A stretch of 46,631 nucleotides of DNA from Noviherbaspirillum pedocola. GTDB taxonomy: Bacteria > Pseudomonadota > Gammaproteobacteria > Burkholderiales > Burkholderiaceae_D. Below, in pieces: positions 1 through 8,487 of the stretch. The stretch covers positions 1 to 46,631 of the forward strand of contig NZ_JAEPBG010000029.1 in the NCBI RefSeq assembly GCF_016632335.1, written 5' to 3'. Position 1 is the stretch's first letter, and each line of letters begins with the position of its first letter. Both the position numbers and the translations under genes were made by a program. The notes under the pieces were generated by a model that made no database searches, was not told where the DNA came from, and was given only the letters and a program-made list of their open reading frames with translations.

Positions 1-254
1 GCTGGATGAACCGATTCCGCCGCGTTCTGATTCGTTGGGAAAAGCTGGCGAAAACCTATCTTGCGTTTCTTCATTTGGCGTGCGCTGTTATTACCTGGCG
101 TGCAATTGGCCTACTGGAATAGGCTCTAAGCCGGCCCGCTTGCGGCACGCCTTGTTCCAGGTCAAGTGCGCCGCAGGCTTTTGCGGCAGCGGCGAACTTG
201 CGCTTGCCCACACGCGTGCGCAATCATCAGGACACACTGCGAAAGGAAACCGGC
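1..254. other. Upstream region without a supported gene
   Basis: I see no supported gene in these bases. Open frames here are short and compositional. The last 15 bases hold the AAAGGAAA ribosome-binding site of the following kinase gene. Confidence 0.5.
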
Positions 255-1169
255 ATGCAATGCGACATCCTCTGCGTGGGCATTTCCACGCTCGACCGGG
301 TCTGGCTGGTGGACAGCCTGCCCACCGGCGGCGGCAAGTTCCGCGCGCACGATTACCTGGAGCTCGGCGGCGGCATGGCCGCCAATGCCGCGGTGGCGGC
401 AGCGCGACTCGGCGGCCGCGTGGCCTACTGGGGCCGCAATGGCGATGACAGCGCCGGGCGCACGATGCGCGACGAGCTTGCCGGCTGGGGCGTGGATGTC
501 GCGCAGTTCCGCCTGTATGCCGGCCACCGTTCCTCGGTCTCGGCGATCTTCGTCGGCCGCGACGGCGAGCGCACCATCGTCAATTACCGGGATGAAAGCA
601 TGCCGACCGACGCTGCCTGGCTCCCGGCCGAGCGCGCCGCCGGCTGCCACGCGGTGCACGGCGATGTGCGCTGGCCCGAGGGCGTGGCGCCGGCTTACCG
701 GGCCGCGCGCGCGGCAGGCGTGCCCACCGTGCTCGACGGCGAGATCGCCGCCCCGGAAGTCTTCGCCACGCTGCTGCCGCTGACGGACCATGCGATCTTT
801 TCCGAGCCGGGCCTGGCTTCCTTCGCCGGCCGGCCCATCGCCAGCGACGCCGACCGTCTCGCCGCGCTCGCCGCCGTGCGAGCTCAAGGCTGCCGGGTCG
901 CGGCGGTCACCCGCGGCACGCAGGGCGTGCTGTGGCTCGATGAACATGGTGAACACCATCTGCCGGCTTACACGGTGGCCGTCGTCGACACCACCGGCGC
1001 CGGCGATGTATTTCATGGCGCCTATGCGCTGGCGATCGGCGAAGGCCAGTCGGTCGAGGCGGCGATGCGCTTTTCCAGCGCGGTGGCGGCCATGAAATGC
1101 GCGGTCAAGGGTGGCCGCGCCGGCATTCCGACGCGCGTGGAAGTGGACGGATTTTTGGCCAACGGATAG
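255..1169 (+). CDS. PfkB-family carbohydrate kinase
   Basis: A 304-residue sugar kinase of the ribokinase/PfkB superfamily, which phosphorylates a sugar or nucleoside hydroxyl with ATP in the cytoplasm. The N-terminal strand DILCVGISTLDRV, the substrate-side glycine motif GGGMAANAAVAAARLG and the C-terminal PfkB signature DTTGAGDVFHGAYA (anion hole plus catalytic Asp) are all present, and the length is typical. I chose the ATG at 255 because GAAAGGAAAC lies just upstream; a longer frame from 198 has no such site. It is followed by a 156-bp gap and a phosphoribosyltransferase on the same strand. The substrate cannot be read; sulfofructose kinase-like and ribokinase-like members look similar. 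Confidence 0.9.
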   Translation: MQCDILCVGISTLDRVWLVDSLPTGGGKFRAHDYLELGGGMAANAAVAAARLGGRVAYWGRNGDDSAGRTMRDELAGWGVDVAQFRLYAGHRSSVSAIFVGRDGERTIVNYRDESMPTDAAWLPAERAAGCHAVHGDVRWPEGVAPAYRAARAAGVPTVLDGEIAAPEVFATLLPLTDHAIFSEPGLASFAGRPIASDADRLAALAAVRAQGCRVAAVTRGTQGVLWLDEHGEHHLPAYTVAVVDTTGAGDVFHGAYALAIGEGQSVEAAMRFSSAVAAMKCAVKGGRAGIPTRVEVDGFLANG

Positions 1170-1325
1170 CCGTTCCTGCTTTCCCGGTTTCGGATTTGCG
1201 CTCGGCGCGGATCGTGACCTGCATGCCCCAGTGGCCGGGACGGCAGCTTGACGCGGCACAGGAGCGCAAGCGTTCTTTGCCCTTAGGCTGGCATTCCTGT
1301 TCTTCGCAATGCGCACGAGGCGCTT

Positions 1326-1979
1326 ATGTCGCACTCAAGAATCTTCCCCGACCGCCATGCGGCCGCGCTGGCGCTGGCGCAACGGCTTGCGCCTTACCGC
1401 GGACAGCGGCCGCTGATCCTGGCGATACCGCGCGGCGCGGTGCCGATGGCGCAGGCAATCGCCGAGGCGCTGGGCGGTGACATGGACGTGGTGCTGGTGC
1501 GCAAGCTCAGCGCACCGTTCAGCCCGGAATACGCGGTCGGCGCGGTGGCGGAAAGCGGCTGGACCTGGATATCGCCGCATGCGCAGGCGGCCGGCGCCAA
1601 TGCGGCCTGGATCGACAGTGAAAAGCGCCGGCAGATGGCGCTGCTGCAGGAGCGCCGGAAGCGCTACACGCCGTTGCGGCATGCAATCGATCCGGCCGGG
1701 CGCATCGTCATCGTCGTCGATGATGGCCTGGCCACCGGCGCGACCATGACCGCCGCGTTGCATGCCGTACGCGCGCATCATCCGGCCCGGCTGGTGTGCG
1801 CGGTGCCAGTGGCCGCTCCCGACAGTTTGGCCAGAGTGGAGGGGCTGGCTGACGAGGTGGTATGCCTGGAAGCGCCCGAGGACTTTTCCGCGGTCGGCCA
1901 GTTCTATGCCCGTTTCGATCAGGTCGACGATGCGCAAGTCGAGGACATCCTGGCTGCGCAGGCGGGCGCGCAACCCTAA
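1326..1979 (+). CDS. Phosphoribosyltransferase family protein
   Basis: A 217-residue protein of the type I phosphoribosyltransferase fold. The PRPP-binding loop is clear: VIVVDDGLATGATM at about residues 128-141, with two acidic residues followed by GxATGAT. The N-terminal part (LAIPRGAVPMAQAIAEALG) is typical of the stand-alone predicted phosphoribosyltransferases that are often found next to stress or dienelactone-hydrolase genes, rather than of a named purine or pyrimidine salvage enzyme, so the substrate is unknown. Its stop codon overlaps the stop of the convergent CBS-domain gene by three bases (1977-1979 against 1976-1978). The start is supported by GAGGCG a few bases upstream. Confidence 0.85.
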   Translation: MSHSRIFPDRHAAALALAQRLAPYRGQRPLILAIPRGAVPMAQAIAEALGGDMDVVLVRKLSAPFSPEYAVGAVAESGWTWISPHAQAAGANAAWIDSEKRRQMALLQERRKRYTPLRHAIDPAGRIVIVVDDGLATGATMTAALHAVRAHHPARLVCAVPVAAPDSLARVEGLADEVVCLEAPEDFSAVGQFYARFDQVDDAQVEDILAAQAGAQP

Positions 1980-2434
1980 GGCATGGACTTGCGCAGCCGG
2001 CGTTCCTGGCGCTGCTCGCTGGCGATTGCGCCGGTCAGCAGCGACAGTTCCAGCGACAGCAGCCGGACGATGTCGTCACCGGTGACGATGCCGGCCAGCG
2101 CGCCTGACGCATCCACCACCGGCAGGCGCCGAATGCCGTGCTGGCGCATCAGCCGCAGGGTTTCGACGAAGCCGGCGTCGAGCCCCACTGTTACCGCCGG
2201 GCCCATCACGATGTCGCCGGCGGTGAAGAGCTTGGCGTCCAGATCCAGCGCCATGGTTTCAAGGACGATGTCGCGGTCGGTGACGATGCCCAGCGGCACG
2301 CGCCGGCCGTCGCGCTCCTCGATCACCACCACATCGCCGACATGATGCCTGCGCATCAGCGCCGCCACCTCGGGCAGCGCGGCGTCGGCATTGCAGCTTA
2401 CGACCTTGCTGTTGGAGCATTCACTGATGGGCAT
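1976..2434 (-). CDS. CBS-domain pair protein
   Basis: A 152-residue protein made almost entirely of two CBS motifs, which together form a Bateman module that usually binds adenosyl nucleotides. CBS1 covers about residues 8-68 (ALPEVAALMRRHHVGDVVVI through GIVTDRDIV) and CBS2 about 72-128 (AVTVGLDAGFVETLRLMRQH through GIVTGDDIVRLL). The chosen ATG at 2434 has AAGGAG at a good distance; the open frame continues upstream to 2782 but that part is the shadow of the divergent gene. Stand-alone CBS proteins are energy or stress sensors in many bacteria; the partner here is unknown. Confidence 0.88.
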   Translation of the reverse strand: MPISECSNSKVVSCNADAALPEVAALMRRHHVGDVVVIEERDGRRVPLGIVTDRDIVLETMALDLDAKLFTAGDIVMGPAVTVGLDAGFVETLRLMRQHGIRRLPVVDASGALAGIVTGDDIVRLLSLELSLLTGAIASEQRQERRLRKSMP

Positions 2435-2466
2435 GTTGATGATCTCCTTTCGGCAAACGCCTACGC

Positions 2467-2497
2467 TGGAAAGCCCTGCCAGACGCTGCCCTATAAT
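2467..2497 (+). promoter_or_regulatory. Candidate sigma-70 promoter for the gene at 2541
   Basis: A perfect TATAAT lies at 2492-2497, about 43 bases before the ATG at 2541. The -35 side is poor (TGGAAA at 2467-2472 with 19-bp spacing), so only the -10 is convincing. Confidence 0.4.
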
Positions 2498-2540
2498 GGA
2501 CCGGGCCTTCAGGCCATCCCCCAACCAACCAGGAGCTTCG

Positions 2541-2861
2541 ATGACCATGGAATCCCCCGGCGCCAATGAGCCTTCCACCAACGCGCAATGGAGTCTTGAG
2601 CGAATCAACCGCCTGGTCTTTGACCTCGAGCAAGAACTGTCCAAGGCGCCGCCAGAGGCCGATGTGGAGCGCATGCGCGCGGAATTGCACGTGCTGCGCA
2701 ATGCTCTCAATGAACATGCGGCGGCGGACGCCGAAGCGCGCGACGCGCACATGGAAACCGCCCGTTCCTCGTTCGGCCGCATGACCGCCGCGGTCGAGAA
2801 CGAAGTGCTGCGCGACAGCAGCTATATCGCCGAGCTCGGCCGCATCCTCGGCATGGTGTAG
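2541..2861 (+). CDS. Small helical protein, DUF4404-like
   Basis: A 106-residue, strongly helical and acidic protein. After a short polar N-terminus it has a heptad-like stretch (SLERINRLVFDLEQELSK) and ends with a hydrophobic helix (LRDSSYIAELGRILGMV). This resembles the small DUF4404 family of unknown function by general pattern, but I cannot confirm that by eye. The ATG at 2541 follows AGGAG by six bases; the frame is open from 2391 but that part overlaps the divergent CBS gene. No membrane segment or signal peptide is visible. It stands 22 bp from the end of the convergent patatin gene. Confidence 0.7.
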   Translation: MTMESPGANEPSTNAQWSLERINRLVFDLEQELSKAPPEADVERMRAELHVLRNALNEHAAADAEARDAHMETARSSFGRMTAAVENEVLRDSSYIAELGRILGMV

Positions 2862-2882
2862 CGGGCTGCTCGCGCCGCAAGA

Positions 2883-3956
2883 TCAGCCTTCATCATGCGA
2901 CTCGCGCAGGCCGGGCTCGACATCGAACCCGGCCTGCCGGCACAGCAGATGCGAAGGCTTGAGCGTGCTTTCCCGGCCCAGACAATGCGCATGCCGCGCC
3001 AGCCATCCATCCATCGCGGCGCGGCCGACGCCGTGCAGATACTCCAGGAAATCCCATTCCACGTTGAACTTGCTCGAAATATCCAGCGAGCGCAGTTCCT
3101 GTTCGGCACTGATGTGATGCAGGCACATGCGCGCATAGCGCCGCTCGGCCGCGCTGCCATCGTGCACCAGTCGCTTCAGCAGCCGCAGCGTCGCAACCTC
3201 CTTCACCAGGCTGGCGTTGAAGGTGATTTCATTCAGGCGGTTCTGGATGTCGGCGGCGGTGCGCGGCAATTCCTCGCGTTCGGTGGGATTGATCTGCACG
3301 ATCATGATGTCGTCGGCCGCGGTGTCATCGATCAGCGGAAACAGCGCCGGATTGCCCATGTAGCCGCCGTCCCAATACGGATCGCCATCGATTTCCACCG
3401 CGCGAAAGATCTGCGGCAGGCAGGCCGACGCCATCACCACATCCAGGCTGATCTCATGGCGCCGGAAGGTGCGGGCCCGGCCGGTGCGCACATTGGTGGC
3501 CGAGACGAACAGATGCAGCTCACGGCACGCGCGCACCCGCTCGAAGTCCACCTTGGCCGCGACCAGTTCGCGCAGCGGATTGATGTCGAAGGGATTGAAT
3601 TGATACGGCGACACCAGGCTGCTGGCGATGCCGAACAACTGGTAGCCCGGCGAATTGTCCATCGTCCATTTGCCGAGGGCGCGGTCCAGCGGCGTGCGCT
3701 GCAGCGGGCTGAAGCGGGCCAGATTGCTTAGCGACTGCCAGAAGTCGCGCAGCGCCGCGCGCGCGCCGTCGCGTCCGCCGCTTGCAAAGCCATGCGCCAG
3801 CACCACCGCGTTCATCGCGCCGGCGCTGGTGCCGCTGATGCCGTCGGGAATGATGCGCTCGTCTTCGAGCAGCCGGTCCAGGACGCCCCAGGTAAAGGCG
3901 CCGTGCGCGCCGCCGCCCTGCAGCGCGAGATCGATGGGTATGGGTTGTTGGCTCAT
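2883..3956 (-). CDS. Patatin-like phospholipase family protein
   Basis: A 357-residue patatin-type lipid acyl hydrolase. The oxyanion-hole motif GGGAHGAF (residues about 13-20), the nucleophile elbow GTSAG (about 42-46, catalytic Ser) and the catalytic Asp in a DGG motif (YWDGGYMGNP) are all present, so it should be an active serine hydrolase of lipids. No signal peptide is seen, which suggests action in the cytoplasm or at the inner membrane. The start MSQQPIP at 3956 is chosen because homologous proteins begin shortly before the IDLALQGGG strand; the frame is open further upstream to 4040. The methyltransferase gene is 90 bp upstream on the same strand. Confidence 0.9.
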   Translation of the reverse strand: MSQQPIPIDLALQGGGAHGAFTWGVLDRLLEDERIIPDGISGTSAGAMNAVVLAHGFASGGRDGARAALRDFWQSLSNLARFSPLQRTPLDRALGKWTMDNSPGYQLFGIASSLVSPYQFNPFDINPLRELVAAKVDFERVRACRELHLFVSATNVRTGRARTFRRHEISLDVVMASACLPQIFRAVEIDGDPYWDGGYMGNPALFPLIDDTAADDIMIVQINPTEREELPRTAADIQNRLNEITFNASLVKEVATLRLLKRLVHDGSAAERRYARMCLHHISAEQELRSLDISSKFNVEWDFLEYLHGVGRAAMDGWLARHAHCLGRESTLKPSHLLCRQAGFDVEPGLRESHDEG

Positions 3957-4046
3957 GGTTGTGCAGTTGTGAAGGAATGCCCGCAAGCTAGCACGGTCGA
4001 GAGCCGGTCCGACTGCGCTGGAGCAACCCAGTCTTGCCAAGCGCCC

Positions 4047-4799
4047 TTATCCGGCGAGGTGATGAAACCAGTCCGGCGCCTGCCTGGCATAGCAATGCCA
4101 GTCATCGTTGAAGCTGGCCAGCATGAACCCGTGCCTTTCACCCAGCAGCGCCAGGCTTTTCTTGGCATACAGGCTGATGTGGCCCACGCGCGGCGAGCAA
4201 TACCACCAGTCGATGCGCTCATCCCTGCGCAAATAACCGTCCGAGGTCGCGGTGCTGAAGAGCACGACGCCGCGCGCATCCAGAAGGTGTGCAAGCGTCG
4301 CCATCAGCGCATTCGGATCCGGCACATGCTCGAAGACTTCGAAGGCCGTGATCAGGTTGAACTTGCCGAGCGCATCAAGCCGCGTGTCGCTCGCCGGAAA
4401 CGGATCATGGGAAAGCGAATCCCATCCGTCGTCCCGCAGCAGCGCCGCAAGCCTGCCATTGCCGCCGCCGTAATCGAGATGCCGGATCTGCGCCTTGCAT
4501 GGCGCAAGGACCGACATCAGCAAAGCGGCATTGGCGGACGGCCTGGCTTCGACATAGTCAGGATCGAGTTCCAGGTAATGCGCGTTGTAAACCTTCTCGA
4601 GAAAATCCGCGTCGCTCCATGACTGGAATTGCGGGCTGAATGTGAAATCGCAGGTTGCGCACATGTAGTAGTAGACCGGAACGCCGGCGAGCTCCAGGCG
4701 CTTTCCGGTGCGCTGCTGGTAAGTCAGGTTGTAGTTGAAATCGACGACGTCGAGCGCTGTGCTCGGGCTGGCGCAGATGGGGCAGGGGCTGGGTGTCAT
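4047..4799 (-). CDS. Class I SAM-dependent methyltransferase with N-terminal zinc-finger motif
   Basis: A 250-residue protein starting with a cysteine pair CPIC (residues 6-9) and a second pair CATC (about 47-50), the pattern of a small zinc ribbon seen before many methyltransferases acting on sugars or small molecules. The Rossmann methyltransferase core follows, with motif I HLDYGGGNGRLAALL at about 108-122, an acidic loop after strand 2, and LITAFEVFEHVPDP at about 150-163, typical of the Methyltransf_23 type. The substrate is unknown. It may be co-transcribed with the patatin gene downstream. The divergent hydrolase begins 211 bp away. Confidence 0.85.
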   Translation of the reverse strand: MTPSPCPICASPSTALDVVDFNYNLTYQQRTGKRLELAGVPVYYYMCATCDFTFSPQFQSWSDADFLEKVYNAHYLELDPDYVEARPSANAALLMSVLAPCKAQIRHLDYGGGNGRLAALLRDDGWDSLSHDPFPASDTRLDALGKFNLITAFEVFEHVPDPNALMATLAHLLDARGVVLFSTATSDGYLRRDERIDWWYCSPRVGHISLYAKKSLALLGERHGFMLASFNDDWHCYARQAPDWFHHLAG

Positions 4800-5010
4800 G
4801 TGTGGTCAGCGTTGTGATGGGCGGCCTCGGCTGAGTAACGCAGGTCGGCGCGCTGCTCATTGCCGCACATTGCCAGTCATTGCCAGCGAGCCATCCGCGC
4901 TGCGCCCGCTTGCGCGAATCGGCGCTGCGGCGCCGCCATCCCGGCTCATCCAGAACCAAGCCGCGCCTGCCCGGTCAACCGCTTCATCCCACCCGCAAAG
5001 GAGAGCCGCG

Positions 5011-5898
5011 ATGCGCATGCATCATCTGAACTGCATTTCCTCCTGTCCGCTCGGCGGCAGGCTGATGGATGGCCGAACGCCCGGAATTCTGAAGCGCGGC
5101 GAACTGTGCTGCCATTGCCTGCTGATCGAAACCGAGCAGGGCCTGGTGCTGGTCGATACCGGCTTCGGACTGCGTGACGTAGCCGATCCGCACAGCCGCC
5201 TGTCCGAGTTCTTCCTGCTGCTGCTGTCGCCGGATTTCCGCGAGGAGATGACCGCGGTGCGCCAGATCGAGCGGCTCGGCTTTCGCGCCGCCGATGTGCG
5301 TCACATCCTGCTGACCCATCTCGACTTCGACCATGCCGGCGGCCTCGATGACTTTCCAAACGCCACCGTGCACATGCTCGAGCAGGAGCGCGACTATGCG
5401 CTGCAGCAGAAGACCTGGATGGACCGCCAGCGCTTCCGGCCGCAGCAGTGGAGCAGCCGCAAGCGCTGGCAGGTGCATGCGGCCAGCGGCGGCGATGCCT
5501 GGTATGGCTTCCAGTGCGTGCGCGACATTCCGGGCCTGCCGCCGGAGATCCTGTTCGTGCCGCTGCCGGGCCATACCTTCGGCCACGCCGGCATCGCGAT
5601 CCAGACGCCCGATCGCTGGCTGCTGCAGGCCGGCGACGCCTACTTCTATCACCGCGAAATGCATGCCACGCATCCGTACTGCACGCCGGGGCTGCGCCTG
5701 TACCAGTTCATGCTGGAGAAGGACCGCCGGGCGCGCCTGGGTAACCAGGAACGGCTGCGGCGACTGCGCCATGCGCATGGCGGCGAGGTGGAACTGTTCT
5801 GCGCGCATGATCCGGTGGAATTCGAGCGCGTCACCGGACGCTCGCTGCACACGAGCGCGGCATCGCGCATCGGCGGCTTGCAAACGCATGCGGGCTGA
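5011..5898 (+). CDS. Metallo-beta-lactamase-fold hydrolase, AHL-lactonase-like
   Basis: A 295-residue MBL-fold metal-dependent hydrolase. The first metal motif is HLDFDHAGG (HxxxDH type), followed by GHTFGHAG, the bridging aspartate in LQAGDAYFYH and a final CAHDPVEF histidine. This arrangement and the opening pattern (a compact G.L.DG segment, then a DTG loop) resemble the AHL-lactonase-like branch, but a lactone substrate is only an inference. No signal peptide is visible. The ATG at 5011 is preceded by AAAGGAGAG with good spacing; the frame is open to 4735 but upstream sequence overlaps the divergent methyltransferase start. Confidence 0.88.
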   Translation: MRMHHLNCISSCPLGGRLMDGRTPGILKRGELCCHCLLIETEQGLVLVDTGFGLRDVADPHSRLSEFFLLLLSPDFREEMTAVRQIERLGFRAADVRHILLTHLDFDHAGGLDDFPNATVHMLEQERDYALQQKTWMDRQRFRPQQWSSRKRWQVHAASGGDAWYGFQCVRDIPGLPPEILFVPLPGHTFGHAGIAIQTPDRWLLQAGDAYFYHREMHATHPYCTPGLRLYQFMLEKDRRARLGNQERLRRLRHAHGGEVELFCAHDPVEFERVTGRSLHTSAASRIGGLQTHAG

Positions 5899-6039
5899 GC
5901 CCGGGGCGCTCAAGCAGGGACCAGCCAACTGCCGTTACACTGACGCCGCATCGCGCGACGCCGCGCGATGACACCGCCCTGCGCGGCTGCGCGGGGACGC
6001 CGCTTTCCAACCACTTTCAATAACAAGCAAAGGAACGAC

Positions 6040-6915
6040 ATGGCCCTGAAGAATTCGCTGCCGCTCGTGTGCGCGGCAGGCATCAGCATGTTCATCGCTG
6101 CCTGCGCCACGCCGCAGGCTTCCGCCCCCGCAGCAGCCCCCATGGCCGCTGCCAGCGCGCCGGCCGCCGCCGGCAAGGTGCGGGTGCAATGGCTGGGACA
6201 GGCGACCACGAAGATCACCGCGCCGAACGGCAAGGTCATCGTGATCGACCCATGGCTGACCACGAATCCGAAAACGCCCGAAGCCTACAAGCGTCTCGAA
6301 GCTCTCGGCAAGGTCGACGCGATACTGGTCACGCACGGGCATGGCGACCATTTCGGCGATGCGCCGGCGCTGTCCAAGCTCAACAATGCGCCACTGTACG
6401 GCCCTGCCGGGCTGATCACGTCGGTGACGACGCTGGGCATCCTGCCGGCGTCGCAGGCGATCGGCTTCAACAAGAGCGGCGCGGTCATGCCGGTGGGTCC
6501 TGGCATCACCGTCACCGCGGTGCATGCGGAGCACAGCTCCGAGCTGGTCTACAAGAACCCGGAAAGCGGCAAGAACGAGGTGCATGTCGGCGGCGAGCCG
6601 ATCGGCTATATCGTCGATCTGGGCAACTTCCGCATTTATCACATGGGCGACACCGGCGTCTTCGGCGACATGAAGTGGATCGCCGATTACTACAAGCCTG
6701 ATCTGATCCTGATGCCGATCGGTGGCCATTACGTGATGGGACCGAAGGACGCTGCCTTTGCCACGCGCGAGCTGCTGCATCCGAAGTATGTAATCCCCAT
6801 TCACTACGGCACCACGCCGCTGCTGAAGGGCACGCCGGAAGAGTTCAAGGCCGCGCTCGGCAACAGCTCGACCGCGGTGATCGCGCTGCAGCCGGGGGAG
6901 ATGGTGGAGTTTTGA
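6040..6915 (+). CDS. UPF0173-type metal-dependent hydrolase, predicted lipoprotein
   Basis: A 291-residue MBL-fold protein of the YtkL/UPF0173 type. The core has the HxHxDH motif THGHGDHFGD, then MGDTGVFGD and the C-terminal PIHYGT. Unlike the usual cytoplasmic family members (about 230 aa), it carries an N-terminal hydrophobic segment ending in a lipobox-like IAAC at about residues 18-21, followed by an Ala/Pro-rich spacer. I therefore predict an exported, lipid-anchored form. The ATG at 6040 follows AAAGGAACG. The gene is monocistronic and is followed by a palindromic repeat region. Confidence 0.88.
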   Translation: MALKNSLPLVCAAGISMFIAACATPQASAPAAAPMAAASAPAAAGKVRVQWLGQATTKITAPNGKVIVIDPWLTTNPKTPEAYKRLEALGKVDAILVTHGHGDHFGDAPALSKLNNAPLYGPAGLITSVTTLGILPASQAIGFNKSGAVMPVGPGITVTAVHAEHSSELVYKNPESGKNEVHVGGEPIGYIVDLGNFRIYHMGDTGVFGDMKWIADYYKPDLILMPIGGHYVMGPKDAAFATRELLHPKYVIPIHYGTTPLLKGTPEEFKAALGNSSTAVIALQPGEMVEF

Positions 6916-6949
6916 GGAGTCGGGCGCAAACCCGCTTGGATAAATTTTC

Positions 6950-7118
6950 GTAGGTTGGGTTGACGCAGGAAACCCAACATGTTCGCGGTCCGCAGACGCC
7001 GGATGTTGGGCTTGTCAGCCCAACCTACGCGTCCTCAAATGAACACGTAATCGCGGCCCGCAGACGCTGGATGTTGGGCTTGTCAGCCCAACCTACGCGT
7101 CCTCAAATGAAGACGTAG
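6950..7118. repeat. Palindromic GTAGGTTGGG element with 68-bp tandem repeat
   Basis: An inverted pair GTAGGTTGGG (6950-6959) and CCCAACCTAC (7019-7028) is followed by another CCCAACCTAC at 7087-7096. Bases 6983-7050 and 7051-7118 are direct tandem copies of 68 bp with about four mismatches by hand count. The second copy runs into the last codons of the minus-strand gene ending at 7103, so the first copy carries a duplicate of that gene's final codons and stop. Confidence 0.85.
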
Positions 7119-7447
7119 TCATCCGGCAACCGCATCACCCGCATGCGCAGCGAGGCTTCCATCAGCTCGATGCCGGAGCCCACCATCTGCACGTCATACG
7201 CCGAGCGCTTGCCGCCGGCAAAGCGGATGCGGCTTTCGATCTCGCTCCAGTCGACGCGATCGCGGATGTCATCCGGCGTCGGGCACAGGAACACCAGCAG
7301 GTCGGCATCGGTTCTGGCCAGGGCGTCCAGGCCAAGCCGCACCAGCGCGCCGGACGTATGGCCGTCCACCACCATGCCATACACCTTCGCGCCTTCCGGA
7401 TAGGCAAAGCGCTGCGCGTGGGCCATCGTGCTTTCCATCGTTTCCAT
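7103..7447 (-). CDS. Conserved-looking small protein of unknown function
   Basis: A 114-residue soluble protein that I do not recognise. It has an alternating pattern of predicted strands and helices (AKVYGMVVDGHTSGALVRLG, then ADLLVFLCPTPDDIRDRV) and ends MRLPDDYVFI. No signal peptide, membrane helix or cysteine pattern is visible. I chose the ATG at 7447 rather than the in-frame ATG at 7453 because the AAAGGAG site directly abuts the latter and lies six bases from the former. It follows the SDR gene on the same strand by 11 bp, so the two are probably one transcript. Its 3' end has been duplicated into the adjacent repeat. Confidence 0.7.
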   Translation of the reverse strand: METMESTMAHAQRFAYPEGAKVYGMVVDGHTSGALVRLGLDALARTDADLLVFLCPTPDDIRDRVDWSEIESRIRFAGGKRSAYDVQMVGSGIELMEASLRMRVMRLPDDYVFI

Positions 7448-7458
7448 GCTCATCTCCT

Positions 7459-8220
7459 TTACATCGGCGGTTGGCCGTTGGAAGCGGTCAGGCCGCCATC
7501 CACCGGCAGGTTCACGCCGGTCACGAAGCGCGCGTCGTGGCTGGCAAGGAAGGCGATCACGTCGGCGATGTCTTCCGGCTCCGCGCCGCGTCCCAGCGGG
7601 ATGCGCTCGGCAAATTTCTTCATCAGTTCCGCATCCTCATACATGTCGGTGGTGAGGTCGGTGCGCGTCAGGCTCGGGCAAACCGCGTTCACGCGCACGC
7701 CGTCGCGCGCATGGTCCATCGCCAGCGCGCGGGTGAAATTGGTGACCGCGCCCTTGGCGGCGTTGTAGAAGGACAGCGCCCAGTCGCCGCCCAGGCCCGA
7801 CACCGAAGAGACATTCACCACGCACCCTTTGGTCTTGATCAGCTCGGGCATGGCCGCGCGACAGCAGAAGAACACGCCATCGAGGTCGGTGCCCATCACA
7901 TCGCGCCAGTCTTCCACGCTGGCCTCGGTGATCTTCCCTTCGGGCGCGACGCCGGCATTGTTGATCAGCACATCGAGCCGGCCGAAGCGCGCGAGCGTGT
8001 CGGCCACCAGCCCCTGTACCTCCTCCAGCTTCGACACATCGGTCGGACGCACCAGGCTCCTGCCCTTGGGGATGTCGAGCGCCGTGCGCTCGAGCTTGTC
8101 GCGGGTGCGCCCGGCCAGCACCACCGAAGCGCCATCGGCGGCGAAACGTTTCGCGGTGGCCGCGCCGATGCCGGAACCCGCGCCGGTAACGATGACGACC
8201 TTGCCTTCAAATCGAGCCAT
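7459..8220 (-). CDS. Short-chain dehydrogenase/reductase (SDR)
   Basis: A 253-residue classical SDR. The Rossmann NAD(P) motif TGAGSGIG is at residues 12-19, NNAG at about 87-90, and the catalytic Ser-Tyr-Lys set appears as SSVSGLGGDWALSFYNAAK. The C-terminus ends with the usual GVNLPVDGG pattern. It should oxidise or reduce a small alcohol or ketone; the substrate cannot be inferred. The ATG at 8220 has AAAGGGAAAG upstream. It is transcribed away from the NRPS gene across a 267-bp divergent region and probably together with the small gene at 7103-7447. Whether it works with the NRPS product is unknown. Confidence 0.92.
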   Translation of the reverse strand: MARFEGKVVIVTGAGSGIGAATAKRFAADGASVVLAGRTRDKLERTALDIPKGRSLVRPTDVSKLEEVQGLVADTLARFGRLDVLINNAGVAPEGKITEASVEDWRDVMGTDLDGVFFCCRAAMPELIKTKGCVVNVSSVSGLGGDWALSFYNAAKGAVTNFTRALAMDHARDGVRVNAVCPSLTRTDLTTDMYEDAELMKKFAERIPLGRGAEPEDIADVIAFLASHDARFVTGVNLPVDGGLTASNGQPPM

Positions 8221-8487
8221 TGCTGCTTTCCCTTTCTTGAAACGGTTTTCAGAAAAACAAGGCAAGCCATGTCCAGCCTGCAGTGGGCTTGTCGCTTTGG
8301 CCATATGGACGCGGAATTTGTGGCGGAGTTCGGATTTTTTTGCGTAAACACTTGCTTCGTGTCAGCCGAATCCCGACATGGACGTTACATTGCAGTCTTC
8401 CCGAAAAAATGCTGCATTGCTGCAACTTTGGCAATTGTCGCTCTGTCATCCGACCCGTACCGCCGACCCGTATCGATTTCCCGCCGC

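Noticed and set aside
7471-8487. N-terminal extension of the NRPS frame up to 7471
   Set aside because: The extension overlaps the whole SDR gene on the other strand and has no domain. The adenylation domain begins shortly after the ATG at 8488.
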